Shown one piece after another: positions 52,267 to 63,710 of a DNA stretch of 64,000 nucleotides. The stretch is taken from the NCBI RefSeq assembly GCF_030373245.1, contig NZ_JAUCZF010000009.1, positions 124,001 through 188,000 on the forward strand, given 5' to 3'. Under the pieces are notes generated by a model. That model made no database searches. It had not been told where the DNA came from and saw nothing but the letters and a program-made list of their open reading frames with translations. The DNA is from Hydrogenophaga sp. GTDB taxonomy: Bacteria; Pseudomonadota; Gammaproteobacteria; Burkholderiales; Burkholderiaceae_C. Position numbers and translations under genes: made by a program. The stretch's first letter is position 1. Each line of letters begins with the position of its first letter.

Positions 52267-54669
52267 TCAGCTGCGACGTGCGCGGCGCAGGCCCCAGCCG
52301 GCCAGGCCAAGTGCGGCCAGCAGCGGCAGCATCGGGTCGATCGGCGCGTTGCCCGAAGCGGTTGTGCAGCCACCACCACCGTCGGTGGTGCCAGGCGTGA
52401 TGCCAGGCACGGTGCCATCGTCAACTTCCACGATGTCGGCGCTGCGGAAGGCCGCAGCGGAGCCCGTGGTGTTTTCGGTGTTGAAAGTGCCATAGACACG
52501 GCCGCCGTCGGGACGGGCCACCACTTGAGCCTCGAAGGCATAGTCTTCGTCGTCAAACAGGCTGCCGCGCTCGTTCGAGTACTCGACCGCCGGTATGAAG
52601 GTCTGGCCGCCATCCTTGCTCACCGTGAGGTAGATGCCAAGGTCATCGCCCCCGTTCGGGTCGAACGGCGACACGTTGGTCTGCGAGCCGTAGGCCACGA
52701 AGATCACGTTCTTGGCCTGACACAGCGTCGCATCCAGCGTCGTCGGATCTGCCGGGTTACCGGTTGGGCAGCCGACCGGCTGGCTTGGCGGTGTCCCGAA
52801 GAAGCGCGGCTCACGCACGTTGATGCGCGTGTCGGTGATGTTGGTGATGTTGTACGGCAAAGCCCAGCTACCGGTGCTGGTCGCAGGGTCAAACGTGTAC
52901 TTGCGCACCCAGAAGTTGTAGTTGTCTTGCTGTGCCCACATCTTCACCAGGTCGTTGGTGTAGTTGTAGCCAATCCACAGCTCGTCACCCCGCAACACCC
53001 CGCGGTGGGCCAGGGCGTTTTCGGCGAAGTTCACTTCCGTGCCGTCGCCCAGGCCGCTGTCAGTCGCGGTCAGGAACGGCGCGCGGCTGCTGATGTTTTC
53101 TGGCAGCGCGTTGGCGAGACCAATGGCGGTGGTGTAGTCCGAAGTCGCGCAGTTGGGATCGACGGCTGGGACCATGTTGGTGCTGGCCAGCCCACCCATA
53201 CCGCGGCGCACCACGATGTCGGACGGGCCGCCTTTGTCAAACAGGCCTTCCTTCCAGAAGATTGCAATGTTGACGCCACCGGGTGAAGCCACGCTGCCGT
53301 CCTGCGTCAGGAAACGCACGCGACGGGCATTTTTCAGCGGGTTGCTGATGACGCAGCCTGGTGTAGCGGCTGGGGGTGTGTTGTATGGGAAGTTCAGGTA
53401 ACGAACAAACTTGCCTGAGTCCAGACCCTGCGAACCCTTGGTTTCCTCCCAGGCCAGCACCGAGGTCGGGCCCACCATGAAGATGTTGGGCCGCGAAGCA
53501 CCCGCATTGCCTTTTTCGACCTCCTGACCCGCAGCCTTGCCGTCCAGATTGGTGCCGTCGGCGCCGAACACATTGGAGATCTGGCCGGTTAAGCCATACG
53601 TGCTGCCATCCCAGTTGTCGGTCACACGGTAAGCCTTGCTTCTGGCAGTACGGGGAGTACCTTCACCCGGCGCAAGGGTGATCACCCCGCCGGCCAGGTC
53701 CGCGTAGGTGTACCAGACATCGGTGCCGCCGGTGACGTTGGCGCCGGAAGCGCCATCACCCGGGCCGTCGGCGTCGCCAGGCTGCAGGCCTTCTGGATCC
53801 TCTTGCCACGAGATGTTGAAGCGACCCGTGGAGGTGGTCGAGTTGTAATTGCCACTGCTGGCATCTTGCTTGGCATCGCGCTCGCCGTTGCTCAATTGAA
53901 CGGCTGAGCGCCATGTCACGCCGTTGTTGGTCGAGGCAGCCATCCAGGTGCAAGAAAACGGAATGATGCGGTTCTCGCGGTCCAGGTAGCGGATGGCGCG
54001 CTGGTTCGCATTGGGGAAGAAATTCGGGTCGGTGCCGTCCGCGACGGGCGCGTTGGCATCGCTCAAGTCATTGTCCGGGCAGTACTTGCTGGTCCAGGTC
54101 AGCACCATCACGGGACCGCTGGTCTTGATGTTGGGCTTGTCGATGTCACCATAGAAAGGGAGACGCCCGGTCACCGGATCGCCGCCTTGCCATGCGGTCT
54201 GAATACTGTATTTGTCAGCCGACTTCGAGACGTTGACAGCAGCGCTCCAGTCGCTGTCCACATCGCAGGTTTTGCGTGGTGTGGTTGTGGTGTCTGTCTC
54301 GGGCGTTGGGGTGCAGTAGCGAACGAAGATATCGCGTGCTTTGCGTTCTTCCTGCGCCTTGGTGTCATAGATTGTGGGCGCCGCGTCAAAGGTATCGCCA
54401 TACGCCATGACCAAGTTGCCGTTGGAGCCAGCGCGCTGGATTTTGGGCTTGTGGCCGCTGCCACCCGTGCTGATGCTGATCTCGGGCTTGAGCTGGATCT
54501 GCGTGACGATCGCGGCGTAGGCCATGCCGGCCACCGCCACGGTACCCAGCAGAGCCAGCTTCTTGCGCTTGAATTTCATGAAATGCCTCCAGTCGATGAA
54601 AGGGAAACGTGCGGAGATAACTCCTACACGTACCAGTATCCAATCGTTACGGAAGGTGACCATTGACAC
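52267..54669 (-). CDS. Large secreted protein with GGGGCT/TM/Arg C-terminal sorting tail (possibly the choice-of-anchor O type, sialidase-like repeats)
   Basis: Signal peptide LALLGTVAVAGMAYA; Asp-box-like SxDxGxTW variants (STNNGVTWRSAV, SKDGGQTFIPAV); tail GGGGCTTASGNAPIDPMLPLLAALGLAGWGLRRARRS. The true start may be the internal MKFKRKK at about 54579. Confidence 0.8.
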   Translation of the reverse strand: MSMVTFRNDWILVRVGVISARFPFIDWRHFMKFKRKKLALLGTVAVAGMAYAAIVTQIQLKPEISISTGGSGHKPKIQRAGSNGNLVMAYGDTFDAAPTIYDTKAQEERKARDIFVRYCTPTPETDTTTTPRKTCDVDSDWSAAVNVSKSADKYSIQTAWQGGDPVTGRLPFYGDIDKPNIKTSGPVMVLTWTSKYCPDNDLSDANAPVADGTDPNFFPNANQRAIRYLDRENRIIPFSCTWMAASTNNGVTWRSAVQLSNGERDAKQDASSGNYNSTTSTGRFNISWQEDPEGLQPGDADGPGDGASGANVTGGTDVWYTYADLAGGVITLAPGEGTPRTARSKAYRVTDNWDGSTYGLTGQISNVFGADGTNLDGKAAGQEVEKGNAGASRPNIFMVGPTSVLAWEETKGSQGLDSGKFVRYLNFPYNTPPAATPGCVISNPLKNARRVRFLTQDGSVASPGGVNIAIFWKEGLFDKGGPSDIVVRRGMGGLASTNMVPAVDPNCATSDYTTAIGLANALPENISSRAPFLTATDSGLGDGTEVNFAENALAHRGVLRGDELWIGYNYTNDLVKMWAQQDNYNFWVRKYTFDPATSTGSWALPYNITNITDTRINVREPRFFGTPPSQPVGCPTGNPADPTTLDATLCQAKNVIFVAYGSQTNVSPFDPNGGDDLGIYLTVSKDGGQTFIPAVEYSNERGSLFDDEDYAFEAQVVARPDGGRVYGTFNTENTTGSAAAFRSADIVEVDDGTVPGITPGTTDGGGGCTTASGNAPIDPMLPLLAALGLAGWGLRRARRS

Positions 54670-54799
54670 AAATCAAGGCCGCAAAAAGCCAGAGTTCGAG
54701 GCCTACATCGGGGAACTGTTTCTGCGCGAAACGCGCGGCGATCGTGCAGCCGCGACAGCCCGCCTGGGGTCGGCGCGATCAAGCTGCGAGAATCCGCCG

Positions 54800-55771
54800 G
54801 TGCTCAACGTCCTCATCGTCACCTTCCCGTTCTTCGCGCTTGTGCTGGCGGGCTTCGTGGCGGCGCGCCGGCGCATGCTGCCGCTGGAGGCGATTCCGGG
54901 GCTGAACGGCTTTGTGCTGTTTTTCGCCCTGCCGGCCATGCTCTACCGCTTCGGCTCAACGACGCCGATCGCCGACCTGCTGGACGGTTCGGTGGCCGGC
55001 GTCTACCTGCTGTGTGCGCTGGTGATGGTGGCGTTCTGCATTGCGCTGACGATGAACGACCGCATCCGCTGGAAAGACGCCTCTCTGGGTGCGCTGGTGG
55101 CGGCGTTTCCCAACACCGGTTTCATGGGCGTGCCGCTGCTGGCCGCACTGCTTGGGCCGCAGAGCGTGGGTCCGGTGATCGTGCTCATCATGGTCGACAT
55201 GATCGTCATCAGCTCGCTGTGCATCGCGCTCTCGCAGCTCGACAGCGACGGCAGCGAGGGCGAAGGCGGTACGCGCGCCATGCTGGTGGCTGGGCGCAAG
55301 GCGTTGCGTGGCGTGGTCAGCAACCCCATGCCCTGGGCCATCCTGCTGGGCGCGGCGGCCTCGGCGGCGCAGTTCACTTTGCCGGGGCCAGTGGAGAAAA
55401 CCGTTTGGCTGCTGGCCGATTCCGCTTCGCCGGTGGCGCTGTTCACCATCGGCGCGGTCTTGGCGCGCTCGCAGATCCAGGCCAACCACCCCATGCCGCT
55501 CTCGGACTACCTGCCAGTGGCCCTGATGAAGCTGCTGCTGCACCCGCTGCTGGTGCTGGCCGTGGGTGTGGCGGCGATTCAGCTCGGGGTGCCGCTGGAT
55601 CCGTTTGCGCTCACGGTGATGGTGCTGGTGGCGGCCCTGCCCAGCGCCAGCAACGTCTCGCTGCTGGCCGAGCGCCTGGGCGCGGACAACGGGCGCATCG
55701 CCCGCATCATCCTGGTGTCGACCGCCGCCGCGTTTTTCACCTTCTCGGGTGCAGTGGCGCTGCTGACCTGA
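54800..55771 (+). CDS. AEC (auxin efflux carrier) family transporter
   Basis: About ten TM segments, NVLIVTFPFFALVLAGFVAARRRMLPLEAIPGLNGFVLFFALPAMLYR; GTG start preferred. Confidence 0.88.
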   Translation: MLNVLIVTFPFFALVLAGFVAARRRMLPLEAIPGLNGFVLFFALPAMLYRFGSTTPIADLLDGSVAGVYLLCALVMVAFCIALTMNDRIRWKDASLGALVAAFPNTGFMGVPLLAALLGPQSVGPVIVLIMVDMIVISSLCIALSQLDSDGSEGEGGTRAMLVAGRKALRGVVSNPMPWAILLGAAASAAQFTLPGPVEKTVWLLADSASPVALFTIGAVLARSQIQANHPMPLSDYLPVALMKLLLHPLLVLAVGVAAIQLGVPLDPFALTVMVLVAALPSASNVSLLAERLGADNGRIARIILVSTAAAFFTFSGAVALLT

Positions 55772-55810
55772 CACGCCGGCTTGGCCGCGGTGGGTGGGCC
55801 TGGCCTGATC

Positions 55811-55831
55811 AATCAATAATTGCTATTGATT
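55811..55831. promoter_or_regulatory. Palindrome AATCAATA-ATTGC-TATTGATT upstream of katG
   Basis: Perfect 8-bp arms, 5-bp spacer, in the AEC-katG gap. Confidence 0.5.
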
Positions 55832-55952
55832 GGATGATGTGAATCAAGTACTCATATCGACCGATGCTGCGTAGAGTCAATCCATCGCAACCAACACGAC
55901 GCACCATGATCCATTCAACACCGCACCCGATCACCGGCCCGTCCTGGCTTGA

Positions 55953-58232
<2,280 letters not shown>

Positions 58233-58247
58233 TCTGAAGCCCAGCGC

Positions 58248-58285
58248 AAAAGAGCCCCGCAGGGCATGCCCTGCGGGGCTCTTTT
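58248..58285 (+). terminator. Terminator between convergent katG and MBL hydrolase genes
   Basis: AAAAGAGCCCCGCAGGGCATGCCCTGCGGGGCTCTTTTC, near-perfect stem with A-run and T-run; probably bidirectional. Confidence 0.93.
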
Positions 58286-58308
58286 CTTGGCAGGTGATCC
58301 AGGGAGGC

Positions 58309-59292
58309 TCAGCGCTTCTTCTCCAGCGCCTCTTCCTCCATCAGCAAATAGGTGTTGTAGGCGTTCATGCGGTTGGCAAAGCCGAACATGGGCGTGGCTT
58401 CGAACGCGCTCCAGTCGGTGGCCTTGTAGGCCTCTTCAAACGGCACGAAGTCTTGCACCGCCTGGCCCATGGTGGCACGCAGGTACTTGAGGTAGTCGCG
58501 CGTCATACCGATGTCTTTTTTCGGGTCGCGGGATGCCGGGCCGTGACCGGGCACCACAGAGGTGGCGTCGTGCTTGAGCATTTGATCAAGCGACAGAATC
58601 CACTGGCTGCTGTTGGCCTTGCCCACGAAGGGCAGGCGGCCGTTGAAGAACAGGTCGCCGGCGAACAGCACCTTCTCTTCGGCCACGAACACGGTGAGAT
58701 CTTCTGGCGTGTGCGATGGACCGACGTGGTCGATCTCGAACACCCAGCCGCCGATCTTCATCGCTGTCGGTCCATCGATCCAGGTGTCGGCCTCGACCAG
58801 CCGTGTCTGCTCGTCGATCCATGGCGCGAGGTCGGTGCGTGAGGCCTGCAGCCGCAGGCGCGCGGTGTCGGACTGGATGTATTCCTTGGCCGCCGCGTGC
58901 GCGGTCACTTTGGCTCCCAGCTGCTTGAAGTGCTGCAGGCCGTAAATGTGGTCGGCGTGGTAGTGGGTGAGGATCACATCGGAGATCGGCAACGGGGTGA
59001 GCTTGCGGATCTCGGCGGTGAGCCGCTCGGCCAGTCGCGGGGAGCCCAGCGCGTCGATCACGACCACGCTTTGCGGCGTGATCACGAACCCGGCGTTGGA
59101 GATGAAGTTCTGATTTTTCGTCGAACCCAGCTGCGACAGGCCTTGTACGTAGTAGCTGTGCGGCCCGACCTGTTCCACCTTCATGGCCGGCTCCGGGTCA
59201 GCGGCGAGCGAGAGGCCGGCCGCGGCCCACAGCAGCAGGCCGAGGCTGGCGCGCTTGAAGAGTGAAGGGGCGGGATGAAGTGCCTGTGGCAT
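58309..59292 (-). CDS. Secreted MBL-fold metallo-hydrolase
   Basis: Signal peptide; VILTHYHADHIYG (HxHxDH), VLFAGDLFFNGRLPF, VVPGHGPAS. Confidence 0.9.
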   Translation of the reverse strand: MPQALHPAPSLFKRASLGLLLWAAAGLSLAADPEPAMKVEQVGPHSYYVQGLSQLGSTKNQNFISNAGFVITPQSVVVIDALGSPRLAERLTAEIRKLTPLPISDVILTHYHADHIYGLQHFKQLGAKVTAHAAAKEYIQSDTARLRLQASRTDLAPWIDEQTRLVEADTWIDGPTAMKIGGWVFEIDHVGPSHTPEDLTVFVAEEKVLFAGDLFFNGRLPFVGKANSSQWILSLDQMLKHDATSVVPGHGPASRDPKKDIGMTRDYLKYLRATMGQAVQDFVPFEEAYKATDWSAFEATPMFGFANRMNAYNTYLLMEEEALEKKR

Positions 59293-59942
59293 GGGAGTCT
59301 CCTCTGGGGTCGTGAATCACCCTGCTTATATCGCAGTTCACTTATGTTTGGATGCGACGAGTGGCCTTTGCTGCGGCCAGGCAGGCCAGAGTCGTTGCCG
59401 CAAGAGGCCTTGAACCATGTCGATTTCAGCGCGCTGGTCCACGAATGACGCCACCCGCTGCGGTCTCTCGCGTGTGTGCCGCTGAGCCCCAGCAGCCTGC
59501 AGCACCCAGTTGGGGGCTTGCTGGGCCGCAGCGCCTGGCGGGCGCTGATGCTGGCCGAGCGCTCCCACCGCCCAATAGCTCGCCGCGATCGTGACCAGCA
59601 TCAAGTCGAGCCACCCGGCCCAGCTCGGTGCGCTGCAGACCCAGCCCAGCCCGACGGGCCAGGCGGGACGGGGTCCGCCAGATGCTCACGCGATCGACCA
59701 GAAGCTGGAGCCAGGCTGGAGGGGCGGGTGTTCTGGGCGAGAGCGAAGCCGCCGATGCACAGCGGTTGCCGTGGTTGATCGCTGGCGAGGTGCACCTGCC
59801 CAACCCTGGATGGGCCAGCGCCTGGCTCGTTGCCGGCGTCGAGGCAATCGGCCTGCGGCCGATCAGCTTCGCCGTCGACTTCCGCCGCTTCGGGTTGAGC
59901 GGCCTCCTGCGGCTGGGTGTTCAGCCGGGGTGGCCCGCGCTC

Positions 59943-62078
59943 TCAGATCACCTGCGGGTCCACGTCCACCGCCCAGCGCACCAGCCCTCTGGCCTCGGGG
60001 GCGCTGCGGCAGTCGTGCAGCACCGGACCCCAGGCCGACAAAAAGCGCTGCAAGGCGCCGCGTGAAGCGCTTTCCACCAGCAGCTGCGCACGCTCTACGT
60101 TGGCCACGCGCTGAATGGTCAAAGGCACGGCGGGGTAGAGCGTGATCGCGTCCCGGTGCGGCAGGCCCAGCGCTTGTGCAGCCGCCAGATTCAGGAAAGC
60201 CTGCGCTGCGGCCTGGGTGCGCGCGTCGGCGCGCAGCAGAGCCTGGGCACCAAACGGCGGCATGCCGGCGATCTCGCGCTCAGCCAGCTGCTCGGCGGCA
60301 AAGGCCGGGAAGTCGTGGGTCTTGAGCGCGGCAAAGAGCGGGTGCTCGGGTGTCCAGGTCTGCACCCACATCTCGCTGGCAGCGCTGTGTGCGGCGTCGC
60401 GCCCGGCGCGCCCGCCGGCCTGCATGAGCAAGGCAAACAGTCGCTCGGGCGCGCGGTGGTCGCTGGCAAACAGGGCAGCGTCCACGTTGATACCGGCCAC
60501 CAGGGTGATGCGTCGGAAGTCGTGGCCCTTGGCGATCATCTGGGTGCCCACCAGCACATCCACCTCGCCGCTGTGCAGCGCGGCGAGCTGCGTTTCCAGG
60601 CTGCCCTTGAGCCGGGTCGAGTCGGCGTCCATCCGCGCCACGCGTGGCGGCTGGCCGTCGGGCCGGCGCGCGTCGGCCAGCAGGGCGGCAAGCTGTTCCT
60701 CCACCTGCTCGGTGCCGCGGCCCACGGGCGCGATGTCGAGGTTGCCGCAGTCGGGACAGGCGCGCGGCACTCGCTCGGTGAATCCGCAGTGGTGGCAGCG
60801 CAGCGTGCGGTCGAGCTTGTGGAACACACGGTAGGCGCTGCAGTGCGGGCAGCCGCTTTTCCAGCCGCAGTCGTGGCAGGCCAGCACCGGCGCGTAACCC
60901 CGGCGGTTGAGCAGCACCAGGCACTGCTCGCCGCGCGCAATGCGCTCGCCCATGGCAGCCAGCAACGGCGGCGCGATCACTGCGCCTTTGGGCTGGTGGT
61001 TCATGTCGACCAGACGCAGCCTGGGCAATGAACCTCCGCCAATGCGCGCTGGCATGGCCAGTCGCAGGTAGCGCCCCTGGTCGGCGGCGTGCCAGCTCTC
61101 CAGCGAGGGCGTGGCCGAGCCGAGGATGACCTGGCAGCGAGTGCCTGCTTCCCCGCCTGCTGTCGACAGCGCCCCGCTTTCGATCTTGGCGCGGTACACC
61201 GCCAGGTCGCGTGCCGAGTAGCGCGCGCCTTCCTGGCTTTTGTAGCTCGGGTCGTGCTCTTCATCCACCACGATCAGACGCAGCCCGGGCAGGCTGGCAA
61301 AGATGGCCATGCGCGTACCGAGCACGATGCGGGCCACGCCGGTGTGGGCGGAAAGCCAGCTCGCCAGTCGCTGTGCAGGCGTCATGCCGCTGTGCAGGCA
61401 GACCACCGCGCCGGCGCCGTACAGCGGCTCGAAGCGCTCGCGAAAACGCGCTTCGAGCTGCGGCGTGAGGTTGATCTCGGGCACCATCACCAGCACCTGG
61501 GTTGGCGTGCCGCCGGTGCCTTGAGCGTCGAGTACACGTTGCGTGGCGCGCAGGTAAACCTCGGTCTTGCCGCTGCCGGTGGCGCCAAACAGCAACACCG
61601 GGACGCTCGCCGTGTCCAGCGCAGACAACGCCTCGGCTTGTTCAGTACTCAGCGCGGGCTGCGTTTGCTGGTCCAGCTTTGATTCGACGGGCTGGGCGGC
61701 AGCCTGGGTGCGGCGCTTCAGGCGCCGGGCCAACTGGGTGTTGTCGAGTTCGCGCAGCTGGGGCGGCAGCGCAGCCAGCGCCACCTCGCCCAGGCTGCGC
61801 TGGTAGTACTGACCGGCAAACTTCACCAGCTGGCGCCAGCGCGCGTTGAGTGGCGGCAGTCCGTCCAGCGTGCCGGTGACCTCGCGCGTCTGGCTATCGG
61901 TGAGTCCCTCTGGCGGCTCGGTCGGGCAGTCCCACACCACGCCCAGCACCTCGCGCTTGCCCAGCGGCACACGCACCAGTGTCCCCGGCGCAAGCAACAG
62001 CTCACTTCGGTAGCTCAGGCTGGCACTCACCCCGCTGTGGGCAGGGGTGGCCACGATGACGCTCGGCCAGCAGGTCAT
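59943..62078 (-). CDS. priA: Primosomal protein N' (replication restart helicase)
   Basis: VLLFGATGSGKTEVYLRAT, VVDEEHDPSYKSQEGARY, Zn motifs CHDCGWKSGCPHC / CHHCG / CPDCG. Confidence 0.96.
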   Translation of the reverse strand: MTCWPSVIVATPAHSGVSASLSYRSELLLAPGTLVRVPLGKREVLGVVWDCPTEPPEGLTDSQTREVTGTLDGLPPLNARWRQLVKFAGQYYQRSLGEVALAALPPQLRELDNTQLARRLKRRTQAAAQPVESKLDQQTQPALSTEQAEALSALDTASVPVLLFGATGSGKTEVYLRATQRVLDAQGTGGTPTQVLVMVPEINLTPQLEARFRERFEPLYGAGAVVCLHSGMTPAQRLASWLSAHTGVARIVLGTRMAIFASLPGLRLIVVDEEHDPSYKSQEGARYSARDLAVYRAKIESGALSTAGGEAGTRCQVILGSATPSLESWHAADQGRYLRLAMPARIGGGSLPRLRLVDMNHQPKGAVIAPPLLAAMGERIARGEQCLVLLNRRGYAPVLACHDCGWKSGCPHCSAYRVFHKLDRTLRCHHCGFTERVPRACPDCGNLDIAPVGRGTEQVEEQLAALLADARRPDGQPPRVARMDADSTRLKGSLETQLAALHSGEVDVLVGTQMIAKGHDFRRITLVAGINVDAALFASDHRAPERLFALLMQAGGRAGRDAAHSAASEMWVQTWTPEHPLFAALKTHDFPAFAAEQLAEREIAGMPPFGAQALLRADARTQAAAQAFLNLAAAQALGLPHRDAITLYPAVPLTIQRVANVERAQLLVESASRGALQRFLSAWGPVLHDCRSAPEARGLVRWAVDVDPQVI

Positions 62079-62163
62079 GTTTAGCGTGTTTTCCTCAGCC
62101 CAACTGTCGAAAGATGATGTAAGTCATTGATTTGTCTTTGCTTCTCGACCTGTCCCAAGCTTC

Positions 62164-62172
62164 TGTGGATAA
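62164..62172 (-). promoter_or_regulatory. Consensus DnaA box TTATCCACA
   Basis: Plus strand TGTGGATAA in the priA-hemE gap. Confidence 0.4.
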
Positions 62173-62469
62173 CTTTGTTGATAGGTCTGGTTGGCGGGTC
62201 GCGAAGCCTTAAGAATCAAGGCTTTTCTTAAGTTGCCCAGAAAAACGGCAACCTTCAATCGCTATATGAATCAACAGCTTACAGCGGCGTTGTCGACAGA
62301 GGCTGGCGTGGACCGCCTATTTGGCGCTTGTCGCACCGCAGCACAAAAAATGTGCATAAGTGAGACGTGTCAAGCCCTTTATTTTGCGAATTTCTGTGTC
62401 AGCGGGTTGACAGGCCCGCCATCACGCGCTCAGCCAGCGCTGCCGCGGGCTGCAGCCGCATGAGCGGTT

Positions 62470-63564
62470 TCAGGCGGCGGTGCGCAGGCGACGTGAATGC
62501 GCGTGAACCGCGTTCACCAGCGCCGTCACATGCTCGGGCGGGGTGAACTGGCTGATGCCGTGGCCCAGGTTGAAGATGTGGGTGGGTCCGGTGCCCGCAC
62601 CCTGGTGGGGCTTGCCAAAGCTCTCCAGGACTGCCGCCACCTCGGCGTCAATGCGTTCGGGTGGTGCAAACAGCACGTTGGGGTCGATGTTGCCCTGCAG
62701 CGCCTTGGTGTCGCCCACCAGCGTGCGCGCCTTGCCCAGGTTGACCGTCCAGTCCAGGCCCAGCGCTTCGCAGTCCAGGTCCTTCATGTCGTCCAGCCAG
62801 AGGCCACCGCCCTTGGTGAACACGATGCGCGGGATCTTCACGCCGTCCTTTTCGGTCTTCAGCTGAGCCAGCACGCGCCGTGTGTAGGCCAGGCTGAATT
62901 CCTGGAACTTGCCGTCGGCCAGTACGCCGCCCCAGCTGTCGAACACCATCACCGCCTGCGCACCGGCGTCGATCTGGGCATTGAGGTAGCTGGCCACGCT
63001 GTCGGCGTTGATGGCCAGGATCTGATGCATGAGGTCCGGGCGGCTGTACATCAGCGACTTCACTGCGCGGTAGTCGTCCGAGCCGCCGCCTTCGACCATG
63101 TAGCAGGCCAGCGTCCAGGGGCTGCCCGAAAAGCCGATCAGCGGCACGCGGCCGTTGAGTGCCTTGCGGATGGAGGTCACGGCGTCGAACACGTAGCGCA
63201 GCTTGTCCATGTCGGGTACGGCCAGCGTGGCCACATCGGCTTCGGTGCGCACTGTCTTGGCAAACTTCGGTCCTTCGCCGATCTGGAACGACAGGCCCAG
63301 GCCCATGGCGTCGGGCACGGTCAGGATGTCCGAAAACAGGATGGCTGCATCCAGTGCATAGCGCTCCAGCGGCTGCAGCGTCACTTCGGTGGCGTAGTCC
63401 ACATTGGTCGCCAGCCCCATGAAGCTGCCCGCCTTGGCGCGCGTGGCGCAGTACTCGGGCAAGTACCGCCCCGCCTGGCGCATCAGCCACACGGGCGTGT
63501 GGTCGGTGGACTGGCGCAGGCAGGCGCGAAGAAAAGAGTCGTTTTGCAGGGGAGCGAAGGGCAT
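62470..63564 (-). CDS. hemE: Uroporphyrinogen decarboxylase
   Basis: [57 protein letters not shown]. Confidence 0.98.
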   Translation of the reverse strand: MPFAPLQNDSFLRACLRQSTDHTPVWLMRQAGRYLPEYCATRAKAGSFMGLATNVDYATEVTLQPLERYALDAAILFSDILTVPDAMGLGLSFQIGEGPKFAKTVRTEADVATLAVPDMDKLRYVFDAVTSIRKALNGRVPLIGFSGSPWTLACYMVEGGGSDDYRAVKSLMYSRPDLMHQILAINADSVASYLNAQIDAGAQAVMVFDSWGGVLADGKFQEFSLAYTRRVLAQLKTEKDGVKIPRIVFTKGGGLWLDDMKDLDCEALGLDWTVNLGKARTLVGDTKALQGNIDPNVLFAPPERIDAEVAAVLESFGKPHQGAGTGPTHIFNLGHGISQFTPPEHVTALVNAVHAHSRRLRTAA

Positions 63565-63710
63565 GGCGGTTCCGGTTGCGGTCTAGAGTAATCGCAGATT
63601 ATCCCGCGAGGGGCCGGGGCCTTCGATTTGATGTGAAGCAGGGCCAACGGCGGTGCACGGCCGGTGGCCGGAGCGTCAGCAGGCGCCGTGCGGTTGGTCA
63701 GTCAGCACGC

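Noticed and set aside
62191-62463. 90-aa ORF in the priA-hemE gap
   Set aside because: No ribosome-binding site or recognisable domain; overlaps a probable regulatory region.
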